From: Stratiolaelaps scimitus
Taxonomy: Eukaryota; Arthropoda; Arachnida; Mesostigmata; Laelapidae
Assembly: GCA_019614645.1 (NCBI GenBank)
Contig: JABWDB010000046.1
Location: 558,001 to 622,000, forward strand
Direction of reading: 5' to 3'
DNA length: 64,000 bases
Notes under the pieces: generated by a model
Database searches by the model: none
What the model saw: only the letters and a program-made list of their open reading frames with translations
Told to the model about the DNA's origin: nothing
Program-made: the position numbers and the translations under genes
In this document: piece after piece, positions 1 through 11,690 of the stretch
Numbering within the stretch: position 1 is the first letter of the stretch
Layout of the letters: the number at the start of each line of letters is the position of its first letter

Positions 1-190
1 TTTCCAATTGAACAGTTTGAACGTCCACTCATCAGGCCTCCCCTTTATTAGAAGTCTTCAACTGACGTTCACTGCTTTCGAAAGTCTTTCTTCAGTTATT
101 ATCTTATTATTTAAGAATAAGTCAGTTGGAGTATTTTCCATGAATTTTGGTAAACTTGTATATTCTTGTATACGCTGTGACCTAGGAAAG

Positions 191-221
<31 letters not shown>

Positions 222-410
222 CTAAGCTGACTCTTAGCTGTTCCCCTATTTGACAAGCCTCAGCTCTTAACCTTTAGGTATTACTATGAGGATCTGTCGG
301 GGCCATCTTTCCTTATTCTCTTCCTTACTCGTACCCGGCAAGAATCCTCAGATAAAGAAAGATGATAAAGAACTCCAAAGATTCTCCGCGTCTGACAGGA
401 TTTGAACCCA
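222..410 (-). mobile_element. SINE family A copy (5'-truncated)
   Basis: On the minus strand it begins near the tRNA-like B box (GGGTTCAAATCCTGTCAGA), continues with a body shared with 14416-14592 and 55344-55585, and ends ...AGCTAAGAGTCAGCTTAG. The A-box half is replaced by a TA microsatellite at 411-434. A second TA tract and a T-run adjoin the 3' side (191-221). Confidence 0.65.
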
Positions 411-1279
411 ATATATATATATATATATATATATTGTTGGGTTTTTAGTTGGTCCTCTAGCTCAAGTTCTTACTTAACTCTTAAGAAAGGACAACACACT
501 TTGGTTCGAGGTATAGTGAAGATGGGAGTACGGCAGCGGTACTCGATGTGCACGGGTCGAGTGGTGGTCACCAAGTGAACTTTTGAGACCCTTCGTCTTC
601 TTGTTATTAGTACCTTCTTACATTAAACCGAGTGGGCCTCCTACCCAGGCCCTCGTAGCCTATCCTTGCACACTCATCCCCTTCTCTCTATATAATGCTT
701 AAGGGTACCAGCTAGTTCGCTGGGTGTATTTTCCGTTTCAACTTAAGAGCCTAGCATTAGGACAGAATATTACTCACACTACAATATGCTATACCTATAC
801 GCGCGTATCTATAATATCTGTGCTGAATATCTAGTTGTGCATACGTTCTGCTGCAACTTTATATGGAAGCGTCGACTGTGAACAATATTCACAATTTCAA
901 CATATATATATATATATCGTATGTACAACATATATAGATCATGTTCTATGTTCAAGTGCTTGTTACTTACTTATTCATAATATCATGACAGCCCACGAAA
1001 TAGAATAATTAATATTTATATATTTAATTAATATATTATATTGCCAATAGTTAAGCTTGACCTTGTAATATGAAGATACACTATTTCGTTTTGACATAGT
1101 TTAATGTTGAGGATCAGATCCCGGTGCTATATCGTGTAATTATGGGTAGTCTAGAGACATGCTGTTTCGATGGAAATTATGATGTCTTTGTCAGTTCCCC
1201 TGGATAAAGCACACGGTGAAAAATGTTAAGTACAAGGGTAAAGTCGATCTATCTTCAATAAACCAAATCTCACTTTCAG
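411..1279. other. Spacer or intron 5' of the first + strand IR exon
   Basis: After the TA tract (411-434) no gene, RNA or repeat family is recognisable. It is probably intron, since it precedes a splice acceptor (CACTTTCAG/TTGTGG) of an internal exon. The S1 exons expected from the paralogue are not here. Confidence 0.5.
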
Positions 1280-4200
1280 TTGTGGATGTTGTTGGGTGTG
1301 TGCCTGCTGTTGCTTCCGTCCTTAGCATGGATCCTTAATAAGCCCGTAGTTCAATCAAGGGAATCAATGTCATTTATTGAACATTGGTCGGTATACTACG
1401 AAATCCTTCTACAAGAAAGTGAGTCGCTTTTTTCTGGTAAGAAAAAAAAACCCGTTTCCATATAACGAAACCTACCTTATGGGAAGCAATCATATTTGTT
1501 AAGAAATACAAGTCTGACTAAGCAGTAGCATACAAATGGCAGATGATCCGAAATCAGAAACAGCACATTTTTGTTTCCAAGTCAGAAGCTTTCTAAAGCA
1601 CCCGAATTTGGTGGTCCAACATCGTACAGAGAGATATACTTTCCCTTATGGGAACTGGAGTCCTCCACTCTTTGCGCTAAATTTCCTTACTATGCATGCA
1701 TTGGCACAGTCTCGTGGGCTAATCGTGTGACAAATCAAGCATATATGTATGTTTGTAAACAGGAAAAGCGGAAAGGACATAGATGATGTATTTCTCTTAT
1801 TGTTAAAATCGTATTTAATTGTTTGAAATTAACTCTTGTCTATACAGCATTCAACCAATCTTGCGATCCAAGGCTCGATCAGAACGATGTCAGCGATTGG
1901 AAGAGAATCCCATATTCCTCCCTTGTACTCAGTATTCTACTATTTCTTTCCTTGCGTTTCTTAGCGCCATCTACATTCTACAAAACGAATACGATGCGAG
2001 TGCTCTTCGTCGGCTGGATGCTCGGTTCGCTCGTTATAAGTTCGTACACATCGGCGACAATGAAATCAGCGATGTCTCTTCGAACGCCTGCTGCACGCAT
2101 CGACTCGTTGCGCGAGATCCTCGCTCAAGATCCTGATGAGTACCAGCTTATTATACCGTTAGGTGGATTATACGAAATACTTCAGGTAGGTTTCGATAAC
2201 GCCACCGACCGCCAGAGCTGCCACTTGGTCTAAATTGTGACTTCGTTCTTTTGTTCCGTCGCGATTCTACATATCATATTCAGACAAGCCAAATTATGCT
2301 GCCCCCCTCCCAATAATTTTTAATTATTGTATATTTGAATAAAGTGCTATTGCAATTTTAAATATTGATGCCGGTTGTTGTTGGATTGTTGTTTCGCAGC
2401 ATCGACAAGGCTAGGTCTTACCAGCTCTCCGTGTGTTGCACTGTGCTACTTGTGAGTTGTTTACGCCTTGTGCGTATGCGGGTTTATTTCCACGAGATTC
2501 TGTTGCTAGTTTGCTGTCCACGAAACGACTCTTGTCTATATAGCATTCAACCAATCTTGCGATCCAAGGCTCAGAACGATGTCAGCGATTGGGAGAGAAT
2601 CCAGTATTCTAGCGTTTCGTAGCGCCATCTACATTCTACAAAACGAATACGATACTGGAGGACGCCAAGCGCCGCGCGGGTTGTGAAACACGCGGACTTG
2701 AGACACTCCGGGCTAGTATTCACGCTCGCTCTTTTTAAGAGCGCTCATAAGGCTCTCCCGGGCTGCACCCCGGCTGGCTTATAATTTGGGCGCCCACCCT
2801 GGAACTCGCCCGCAAGGCGATGGCGCTGTGACCCTCGGAGGCATCCTGATGTCCGCCCACTATTCAACTTTCTCGAGTACCAAGGCCTGCACTACGAACG
2901 TCTGCGTGGCCTCTTCAGATGCCGTGATTCTGGCTGAACTCGCCCCCCTTGGCGTCATTTTCGCCCACCGTCTCCCCGCCGCGCCGGACCCGTCTTGCTC
3001 ACCTTCATCGGGCCGCCTCCCCCTCGTTGTTACTCGGCTACCGCTCCCACCCGCTCGTCCTCGAACCTGACCGCCCACCGTTGTGCTTTAACTGCTGCCC
3101 GATGGCCCACATCGCGGCCCGGTGCTCATGGCCCAGGGCCTGCACCAACTGCGGCAATCCCGGCCACCTCGCCGCGAATTGCACCCGCCCTTCCCGCTGC
3201 GTCAATTGCAAGGGTGCCCATCGCCCGGGCTCGCCGAAGTGTCTTCGGTCGGCTTACTTCCATGAGTGTCAGCGGCTCGTTACTGAGACCAGGGTACTCG
3301 AACAGGTGAAGGACACCTCCCCGTTGACTCTATTCTGCCAATCGGGGCCCCGGTGTCCATACAGTCACCAGACCGCTTGTGCACTGCGGCGGTTCGGGGT
3401 ATTGTGGGTATTCAGCTCCACCTTGTCGCCCTTCTTATCGCCCTCAAGCTCCGCCCCTCATGAACCCAGATCCCACCACACAAGCCCAAGACGCTACTGG
3501 CCCCCGCGTGTCCCGTGCCCGCATTGCGAAGACAGATTCACCCGGCGCGGCCTTAGTAGGCACCTAACAGTGCGGCAGCCGGAGGTCCGTTCGGCAGCCA
3601 AGTCTGCCAGCTCAACCGCTTGAGCTGCGACTACAGACGGCCACACGCGACCCCCGCGTCTTCAGTATTATCCCAAGGGCCGCCCAATGGCCTTCGGCGT
3701 CACCTCAGGGACCTGCTCTTCCCGGCGCTCGGAGCCGTCGCCACTGCCCTCGCCAAAGCCCTCGCAAAGGTGATCGACTGTATGCGGGCCGACACTGTAC
3801 CATCGGCGCTACGGCCAACTCTCTTTGGCGCGCGCCTCTTCCTCCTGGTTCACCTGGCCTATCGTTGCCCTTCTAATCTGATTATGGTCCACGCTGTCAT
3901 CAGCTCCGAATGCGGGGTTCAGCAGGGGGACCCGCTGGGCCCAGCCCTCTTCTGCCTAGCCCTCCGGCCCCTCATTGCGTCCCTCCAGACTCGTCTGCGG
4001 CTGTTGTACATGGATGACGGCACATTGGCGGATTGTCCGGCAACCGTCACACCGCTGTCGAGCGAGTGCTCGACTACGAGGAGCCCAGCGACCTTGCCTT
4101 TAACCTCGCAGAGTGCGAGGTCTTCTTATTGGACCCCCACCCCGACCTACATCGTTTGCTGCCATGGTGCCGTCTCACTCCGAGGTCCCTTGAGCTCATC

Positions 4201-5381
4201 GGCTCCCCTCTTACGGACCAGGCAATCCGGCCTCTCTTGAACCATTGCCACGAGAGACCATCACCACTACCCCTGTTGGAGCCTCACCAGAGGCTCTTCC
4301 TCCTTCGGTAATCTTTCTCGCCGGCTCGCTCACTTGCTCAGGACAAGCCCGGCTGGCACTGAGGCCTCAGCCCTCCATGCCCTTGACGAGATGGTGACGC
4401 CCTAACGACGAGGATGCCGAGGCCCCTGTCCGCTTCGGTGGTCTCCGCATCCTCAGTGTACACCGCTTAGCTCACTCTCGTCCCCTTCTACTGAAGCCAG
4501 CACCTCGTTTGGGACGGCACGGTGGTTGACCCTCTAGCACCTTCTCATGCCAACCACCGTGCAACCACCGCTGTTATGTGGTAGCCCGGGCAGAACGGGC
4601 CAAGCTCAGGACGTATGTCACACTCCCGACAACCCACCTTTTTTCCCCCCTTGCCTTTGAAACCTTAGGCTGGCACGGCCCCCTCACTGCGAGCTTCCTC
4701 GAAGGGGTCTATCATAGGCTGATCCGCGCCACCCACAAGCGCGTAGGTTCTTTCCTTCTGCAACGCCTCTCCCTCGCTGTGCAGAGAGGCAATGCCATCA
4801 CCTTCCTCGGGACAATGACGGGCTCGGACCCCAACTAATTCCTAATTATTGTGTATTTCAAGTTGTATATGGCAAATAAATTTACTGAACGAATTGTCAA
4901 CCTATTCCATTGATGCTGATGTACTTTGAAGAGCAGAACACATTTATGCTTGTAGAAGTGTCAAGGAGGTCGTCACAGTTTCTAAGGGTACCTTCATAAT
5001 CTTTGTGCTGTTATAAGCACAACCAGGTATCTTTCCCGGTTCGGTCAAGTACTATTCAAATAGAATGAAGTAGATCCATGGATAGCTTAGGGAATCCACT
5101 TTTCATATTTAAGAACTCTATTCATCCTCTATCTATTTTTTTTCCATCTATACTATCTGTCCTATAAATTATCCTCTCGCGTCGCTTCCCGATTTCGTGT
5201 TCATCGCTGCAACCATTGTAAATTTGTCCATAAAGCCTTAATGTCTTTTTAATAACGTCCGAGACATGGGAGGAGACATGTAAAATACTCAAGTTCAAAA
5301 TATATTTCGTTTACCAGGTAAACCAAAAATCAATTCTGTTTTATCTACTTTTTGGAGTTCATAATGTTCGAATCGTATTAG

Positions 5382-5454
<73 letters not shown>

Positions 5455-6352
5455 TATACACCACTAGCACATGTTGCCATATTCGTTGATTACATAAATA
5501 ATTCATCAGGCTATATATGTGACATCCATTACCATTACACATGTGACATCCATCGTGGCATCCATTACCCCCAGACACCGATGTCCTGACTTTGTGTTCG
5601 ATCTTTCTTTTCCTATTTTTTCCAGTCCGCCGACTTTAAACTCTTCAACCAGCTGGCCGACTTTTCTAAGCGTAGCAGGGGTACCAAGACTGTATCAGAG
5701 ATACTAGATCCATCCACGGTGCGACGTATGGAGCAAGGTAGAGCAGGCACTATCCTCCCCTGTGTGGCTGGAGCACTGTTTCTCTATTATCCTATGTATA
5801 AACTTGAAGACGCGGAAGGCTTTCTATACTGCACAAAGGAGCCCGTTATGGTCTTCTTTTTAGGATGGGCAACTACAAAAAACCCCGATAAGTTACACGA
5901 GCTCATCTATCGAGAAATGGACCGCAGGTAATTACAATTAATAAATACAATTAACTACTTATTAGTATTGTGTGGTTATAGTGATCTATTGCAATTTCCG
6001 TACGCGCAGCGAGATAATAAACGAAAAGAAAATACCCTGGGAATTTAAATAGGTGATCAGCTGATCAAGCTCCGACCGCGATCGAAACACAGAAAGAAAC
6101 ACAGCATCGACTTCAGATTGTTTGAATGCTATCTAGTCATATAATTTGAGGAACAATTGTGTCCCGTGAACGTGTATTAATAATTAAAAAGGGTAACATA
6201 TTCGCTAAAACTTTAGACCCATCTTATAGGACGCCTAAGTTTTTAAGTGTACCCAAAAGGGAGAATGCGTTGCCCCCTTGTATTTATTGCGGAAATCTAT
6301 TTCAGTTTGGTTTTGCTCGGTTGAATTGACATTTAATTCAATATTATTGGCA

Positions 6353-6386
<34 letters not shown>

Positions 6387-7096
6387 TTGAGCCTTGACAA
6401 CATTTCACCATTATGTTTATAATTTTTTTATTCTGTTTTCTTCGCCTACATCTGCAGTCCTAGTGTGCTCGTTGCAATTATGATTAGTGTCTCATGTTCA
6501 AGCCACCAGTCTTGCGAACTACTAGTCTCTCTTGTTATAGAAATGTTCTAATCTCTATCTCATACTCCCATACAATTGGCGTGGACAGCATTTTTTTGGA
6601 AAATGGCTCTTGTTTATGCCACCAAACTGTGCACAGTGACTCCACAACTTCTCTAGTCCACTTTGCCCCGACTGAGCCTCTGGCTCATGGGAATACTCAC
6701 TAATATATCCAAATGTTGTTTACACACATGGTCCAGGCACAAGTGTCGACCCTTTGTTTCGATAATAAACAATAAGAATAATAATATTATATACAGTAAT
6801 AATAATCATTTTTTCATTTCAGACTGAAATGGATGTTTGAGACGCCAGTACCACATCTAAAACACTATGAGTTAGCTCATCCGGACGTGACCTTCCGAAT
6901 TCTGGAACGCACTGGCTCTCGTAGCCAGCATAAATCTCCACCACCAGAGCCACTTTCAATAAACAATATTACAGGGGCTTTCGTTCTTCTTGCCATTAGC
7001 AGCATTTTTGCGATTGGCGCCTTTATTGTGGAAATTACTGTTGGATCATGCAAATGTAGTCGATCTAAAGTAATCAAGTCGAATATGTCGCGCTGA
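1280..7096 (+). CDS. Ionotropic receptor (IR/iGluR-like), C-terminal half, 4 exons
   Basis: Exons 1280-1418, 1965-2185, 5626-5927 and 6823-7096 join in frame (936 nt, 311 residues plus stop). The first exon encodes membrane helix M1 (WMLLGVCLLLLPSLAW). The second encodes M2/M3, with SYTSATMKSAMSL where glutamate receptors have the SYTANLAAF-type gate. The third is the S2 lobe (GWATTKNPDKLHELIY). The last encodes M4 (ITGAFVLLAISSIFAIGAF) and a short basic tail. Every exon has a paralogous exon of matching phase in the opposite-strand gene at 22382-26690. IRs are protostome chemosensory cation channels of the plasma membrane; the ligand is not predictable. No S1 (ligand-binding) exon is visible in 1-1279, so the 5' part is outside the window or lost. 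Class is fairly certain; whether the gene is functional is open. Confidence 0.8.
2293..2364 (+). repeat. Isolated 3' tail of element A
   Basis: CCCCCCTCCCAATAATTTTT followed by AATTATTGTATATTTGAATAAA matches the 3' end of the LINE copy at 32524-32575 and, less well, 4840-4885. It appears to be a severely 5'-truncated insertion. It lies between the genuine M2/M3 exon and its partial duplicate. Confidence 0.6.
2528..2652 (+). pseudogene. Partial duplicate of the IR intron/exon boundary
   Basis: The sequence from ACTCTTGTCTATA to ACAAAACGAATACGAT repeats 1832-1992, that is, the end of the intron before the M2/M3 exon plus the first 28 or so exon bases. It has small internal deletions (a 4-base GATC loss and two losses of roughly 15-20 bases) and a few substitutions. 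It lies in the following intron, immediately 5' of a non-LTR retrotransposon relic. It cannot encode a full exon and is treated as a non-functional duplicate. Confidence 0.75.
2653..4880 (+). mobile_element. Non-LTR retrotransposon relic (element A) in IR intron 2
   Basis: A GC-rich block unlike its AT-rich surroundings. About 3085-3240 encodes three CCHC zinc knuckles (CFNCCPMAHIAARC, CTNCGNPGHLAANC, CVNCKGAHRPGSPKC). Near 3515-3575 is a C2H2-like CPHCEDRFTRRGLSRH. 3620-4240 holds reverse-transcriptase motif B (GVQQGDPLGPALF, 3914-3952) and catalytic YMDD (4007-4018). 4578-4838 encodes a conserved C-terminal region (RLSLAVQRGNAITFLGT), ending at TAA. Frames change several times, so the element is dead. 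The 3' tail contains the small palindrome ATAATTCCTAATTATT-like segment also seen at 2293-2364 and 32524-32575. The clade is not assigned; knuckles plus C2H2 are reminiscent of R1/R2-type elements. Confidence 0.75.
3620..4240 (+). pseudogene. Reverse transcriptase fragment of element A
   Basis: This open segment contains RT palm motif B (GVQQGDPLGPALFCLALRPL) and the metal-binding box LLYMDDGTLA about 22 codons later. Motif A is not evident in this frame, and the frame diverges after the YMDD region; a later segment at 4150-4240 in another frame (LELIGSPLTDQAI) continues the homologous protein. The catalytic box is intact although the ORF as a whole is broken. Confidence 0.7.
5382..5459. repeat. 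Long interrupted TA microsatellite
   Basis: About 78 bases of (TA)n broken by two TG units, in the second IR intron. Similar shorter TA tracts occur at 191-213, 411-434, 6357-6382, 24562-24585, 30166-30198, 51291-51312, 56897-56921 and 60803-60827. All give spurious Tyr-Ile ORFs. Confidence 0.95.
6428..6790 (+). repeat. Dispersed repeat C, copy 1
   Basis: About 350 bases alignable by eye to 39790-40125 in the same orientation. Shared blocks include TTAGTGTCTCATGTTCAAGC, CTACTAGTCTCTC, GAGCCTCTGGCT, CCCAAATGTTGTTTACA or close variants, and CATGGTCC. Both end in GATAATAAACAATAA and an AAT-rich tail, typical of the 3' end of a non-LTR element. No protein is evident. It lies in the last intron of the + strand IR gene. 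Confidence 0.6.
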
Positions 7097-7204
7097 GCCC
7101 AAAGTTGCGCAGAGCTCTGATATGGTCGACGGTACTAAGTTTCGAATCACCCTGCGGTCACCTCGTCACGAACAATACCTATAGCGCTATGAACACATTA
7201 GCCG

Positions 7205-7264
7205 AATCTAAAGGTTTCTGGGCTGACTCTTAGCTAGCATTTAACGTCCACGGTACTGCTGTTA
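7205..7264 (-). mobile_element. SINE family B 3' fragment
   Basis: The reverse complement reads GCAGTACCGTGGACGTTAAA, then TGCTAGCTAAGAGTCAGCCC and AAACCTTTAG, matching the ends at 18215-18262 and 58524-58574. It is only a 3' end, just downstream of the + strand IR gene stop codon. Confidence 0.5.
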
Positions 7265-8799
7265 GCATTGATTCAATATTAGCCGAATCTGGCTTATTTG
7301 CATTGTAATTGTGTTATCCTTAATGGTGTATTCATTATATCATTGACAAGAAAATAATGACTGAAAAGAAGTTCTTTGACTAATTTAAGAATGCCTTATG
7401 AGAGCTAATAGTGAACGAATCTTATTGTTAGCAAGATGCAGTGAGAGGCAATCCAGCATACGGCATAAACATAGGCAAACTTTTTCTCGTTCGCTCGACT
7501 GTCACTTTAATTATCTGCCAACACAGGTGGGCAGTTCAGGCCACCAGTCTCCGCAACTCCAAACCTGTAAGCAGAACTTTGACCACGCTTTACTAAAGGT
7601 TTTGCCATCCACGACTGATCCTTTGTCTTGCCTACCTTACGTTGATGCCTCCGGATCTTCACACTTGTTAGTACTGCGGGGTTCGTCCAGGTGGTGGCTC
7701 ACGGCATATCGGAGTCCACGTCCAATACCTGCCACCAATTTTGTTAGTCCTTTCCTTCAACTATGTCTAATAGACACGATAGATAGTTCGCTTATTCCTT
7801 CATGAAAGAAAACGCCGAGCCTAACACATCTAGCAGCTTTTATTTCGCCTTCCCAAATACCCCATATATAAGTAATAATTAATTGTAATAAAAATATATT
7901 ATAAAACAACTTACTACTCCATAGTAAGTTGTGTGTTACAAAAGTTTGTTGATGTAGGTAAAGAAGTAGAGTTCACGCTTACTTCAAACATTGCTAAAAT
8001 AGGGGTTTATGCACAAAATATTATAAAACAACGTGAATCTCCCGAGACGCTCAAATGTTAGCCCAAATACCCCCCAAAATCCAGTCTTCGAGTCTTACCA
8101 TCAGTGGTGATGGTGTCCTACTCGGAAACCGGCGGAATGAGTGGCTACTTTCGCCCCTTGTGAAATTCAATAATGTGTACGCATATTAAACTCCAGACGA
8201 TGTTCAATTAGTTCAACCTGCTTAATTGGCTAATAATAGGCGCGAAAAATTTTTTTGATCAGAAGTACTTACGAATTTCGATATATTTACCGAACCGTTA
8301 TGTGTACGTATATACATGTACGCTTTGACCTAAATTTGTAGGCTCAACTTCCAAATCTGATATTCGAGCTGTATAGAGCACTGATTATGTGAGTTCAACG
8401 ATCGAAGGATGCGACAAGTCCTTGAAATGTATCGCATCTCTAATGCGGTCCTTTTACTGCGATATATTTAACCAGCATGATTGTTATAATACAAGACTGT
8501 ATAATAGTTGCCACTGTGGCCCACATCGTGACAAACGCGTGCGGTCCAAGTTAGGATATTTCATAGGAGTGTGGTATCATACTTATTCCAATTGTATTTG
8601 AAACAGACATTGAAACTGTTAGGAATCGTCCCTGATTTGGTGTATCTACTTCTGTTGACGGTGACGAATCGAGACCTATACTAAACACAAGACGTTACAT
8701 AGAACTAGCTATTCGGACACACCGACTACTATATACTTATTCTACAAAAAGACACCACCACCTCACAGCTTAGGTATTCGCTGTGATAGTGGCGGGTTT
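7265..8799. other. Spacer downstream of the + strand IR gene
   Basis: AT-rich sequence with no recognisable gene. A 135-codon open frame at 7398-7805 has no family features. It is bounded by a SINE B 3' end and the truncated R1-like element. Confidence 0.5.
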
Positions 8800-10264
8800 T
8801 TACCGGCTAAAAATCCTCGAACCTATAACTTGGGTCAGGTGCCTGGCGCTGTTTTTATAATACCTCGGGCACAAGACTTGCAGGGACCAGCTAGTAGTCA
8901 TCAGTAGGCTGACGAATGGGTATGTAACCATCCGCCTGCCGCGTGTACCTCTAAGCCGGCCGAGCTCGCTCTTCTTTTGGAGAACTGTCCCGATTACCGA
9001 TGAGCCGATGTCCCATCCCGACGTGGTCTCCGTCATAAACTTTACAAGAGTTAATGTCGGTACGGTGGAGGGCCGGTGGGGCTCTTCCGCGTGGGTCGCC
9101 TTCGCGCACCCACCTCTCCACTACTCTGTCTATGCCAGCGGTGCGTGCGTCCTCAAAGCAGGGGGCCAAGTATCGACCCTTGTGGCACTCCGGCTGTCAT
9201 GGCCATCTCGAGACTCGAGCTGGTGATGTTCCTTTCGTGCAGGTAGTCCGAGATAACCCTTACGAGGTACCCGTCGACGACAGGATAGTCTTCCAGGGCA
9301 GGCTGTTGAAAGCATTTTTAACATCCAAGAACACGGCCAGATAGACCTGTCGCGTCTTCAGGGTCGCGCAGTGCAACTCTTCTGCCCTTTGGACCATCGT
9401 TTGGAGCGCTGTGTGAACAGATTTGCCCTTCCTAAAGCCGAACTAAGTTGACTAGAGGAGGCCGTTGTTTTCCGCGTACGTCCGGAGCCGACTTTCAATA
9501 ATGCTTTCGAAAGCCTTGGCGAGCGAGTTGATGAAGCAAATGGGAAGGTAGGAACCGTTGCCTTTCGGGAGGAGGACGACCTCTGCGCTCTTCCAGGCCC
9601 TCTCTGAGCACCTTAGTGTCTATGCCGGCGACGATAGCAGGGAACTCCCGAAGGAGATCCTTAACCGCTGCCGGTGTGATTCCGTCGGGTCCAGGGGCCT
9701 TGCCCTGTTTGATGCGGGCCGCAGCTGCAAGAACCTCGGCCACTGTGACTTCTGGGACCTGCTCCTCTTCCTCTGCTCGTTCTCCTTGTCGCCTGTGGCC
9801 GTATGGCTTCCGATCGAAATCATCGTGAGAGGGGAACAGCTTCTCAAGTGTCTCCCTTCTCTCTTCTGCGGTGAGGTTTACCTTCGGGGCCGTCTTGGTC
9901 TTGGCACGTACAATCGTTTACGGCCGACCCCACGTGTCCGCGTCAATCTCCGCAAGGAGTTCCCTCTAGCACCTTCTCTTGCTCACGTCGATGGCCCGCC
10001 GAAGGGACAGCCGGTGCACTTGGTATTCCGTCAAAAGGGTCGGGATGTTATCAAGATCCCCCCTGGCGCGGTTGATGGCTCGCCGTGTCCCGAGGCAATC
10101 CTGCCTGGCTTCTCGAACCTCCCGACACCACCAGCACACCGGCGTGACTGACCTACTCCGTCTTGGGTGCACCGCTGGGGCGAGTCCTGTGAGCAGAGGG
10201 CCGCAGAAGGGCCTCGGGGGTCTCTGTCGGGGGTCCGTCCAGAAGAGTGGCCTGTAAGATGGTC

Positions 10265-10864
10265 CTAAATTTGTCTATGTTCTTGATGTTGTACACGCGC
10301 CTGGCTGGCGGGGGCGTAGGAGGCTGCCCCTTTGTTCTGGAGTGTATCGAGTGCTCGATACAGTGGTGACTCCTCATCTTTATCTTGCAACTGTTTTTGT
10401 AGACTATCAACTTCCTCAGCTTTCTCGTCTGCAGCTTCTAAGTCTTTCTTAGTTTCATCCAATTGAGTTTGTAGTGCACTTTTTCTAAGGTTTTCCTCGT
10501 CGTCGAGTACTCGCCAAGAGATGATCGTGCCCGCTAGACCCTCCCCACACACCGTCAGGTCGGGAAACAACGAGCATGCGCCACGTTGAAACGTGGACAT
10601 CGCACCGTCATTTAGCAGGGAGAGGCCGTACGAGGCGAGCCAATCCTGCACACACATGCCCCGACGGTCATTCCTCACCGATCCCCAAACCTCCGCAGCT
10701 GCAATGAAGTCGCCGCCAACGATTACCCGATGATCGGGGGCTTCCTGTATGGCCTCTCCTAAATAATCTAGGAACGTGTCAAAAGTGGCGCGCGCACAAT
10801 TCTGGCTGCAGTAGCACGAAAAGACGTGGCCGACACCGGCAACGTCGATCCAGGCGTACCCCAT
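10265..10864 (-). pseudogene. Endonuclease fragment fused to a coiled coil
   Basis: The first about 120 residues are APE-like endonuclease (SYLGEAI-like region, DHRVIVGGDFIAAAEVWGS). After VLDDEEN, where the family normally continues to an SDH motif, the frame runs into a highly charged heptad stretch (LQTQLDETKKDLEAADEKAE), then an R1-linker-like tail. The catalytic SDH motif is lost. The coiled coil looks like foreign sequence inserted into the element, possibly another LINE ORF1. Confidence 0.6.
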
Positions 10865-11006
10865 GCCTTGTCCGCTTCCCGAGATTGCCAGCGAAGGGTC
10901 CGTGACGACTCACGCGCTACGGTCGTCTCTCCTACTGCCAATCACCCCCACCATGTCGTGCGCAGGTCTACTGCGATTGCAGTTGATCTGTATGTTGAGG
11001 ATCTCT

Positions 11007-11690
11007 CTAGGCGGAACGGTCATGGTGTCGGCTCGAGTGAGCTTTCACCTCGACGTCTTCCATCTCCGAGACGGGCTCTTCTATGACGGAGGGAGGGTTG
11101 CATGATGCCGCTGCCGCCGCCGCACCTCGAGTCTGCCACCCGTCGGCATCTGTCGTCACTGCCCTCGCATCACGTCTTCGCGGCCTACGGTCGGCAGCTA
11201 CTTGTTCTTGGTTTGCACGCTCGGTGGACGCGGTGACCTTGTCCTGCTTTTCCTTGCGCATTCTCCCCACATCCTGCTTATAGGCTGGGCAGGCCATCGA
11301 GGCGGCCCGATGCCCCTCTGCGTTGCAGACGTAGCAGCGTGCGGCGCTCTGGCATTCTCTGGCCCGATGGTCCATCTCACCGCACTTGAAGCATCGCTGC
11401 CCCATGACCTTGTTGTTGGTGCACGCGAAGGAAATGTGCCCCACGCGTTGACATTTATAGCAGGTCGAAGGGACTAGCCACTCTTCGACCCGACAATGAC
11501 CGCCTCCGATGATGACGTGCCCGTCTTCCAGCAAGCGTCGGCTGGCGCTCTGAGGAACGGTGGCAAGACACCGCCAGCCCGCAAGGTTCGCCCGTGGCGG
11601 GGTGCTTCCGTTCGAACCACTGCAGTGGCGGGCGCGCAGATCTACGGCAATCTCCTCAGCCGAACAAAACGGCGAAACGTCCTCCAACAC
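11007..11690 (-). pseudogene. R1-like ORF1 with three CCHC zinc knuckles
   Basis: The 227-codon open frame carries three knuckles in tandem and an Arg-rich tail, the nucleic-acid-binding part of a LINE ORF1 protein. The upstream part continues in a different frame at 11690-12120 (GSTVRVRVPENSTYAETVAA), so there is a frameshift near 11690. The ORF1 end overlaps the beginning of the endonuclease region (about 10870-11010), as in R1-type elements. Confidence 0.65.

Noticed and set aside
1823..1964. Longer version of the IR M2/M3 exon starting near 1848
   Set aside because: The frame is open, but the paralogue aligns only from CGCCATC (1965), where a good acceptor (TTTCTTAG) preserves phase; the upstream part has no counterpart.
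2697..2780. Possible HDV-like ribozyme at the 5' end of element A
   Set aside because: Some complementary GC-rich segments exist (GAGCGC..., CCCGGGCTGCACCCCGG), but I could not draw the required double pseudoknot by eye.
5295..5580. Open frames rich in Tyr-Ile repeats
   Set aside because: They are translations of TA microsatellites; the same artefact recurs at every TA tract.
9008..10257. Plus-strand open frames of 70-197 codons over the R1-like element
   Set aside because: Shadows of the minus-strand LINE coding sequence, which carries all recognisable motifs.
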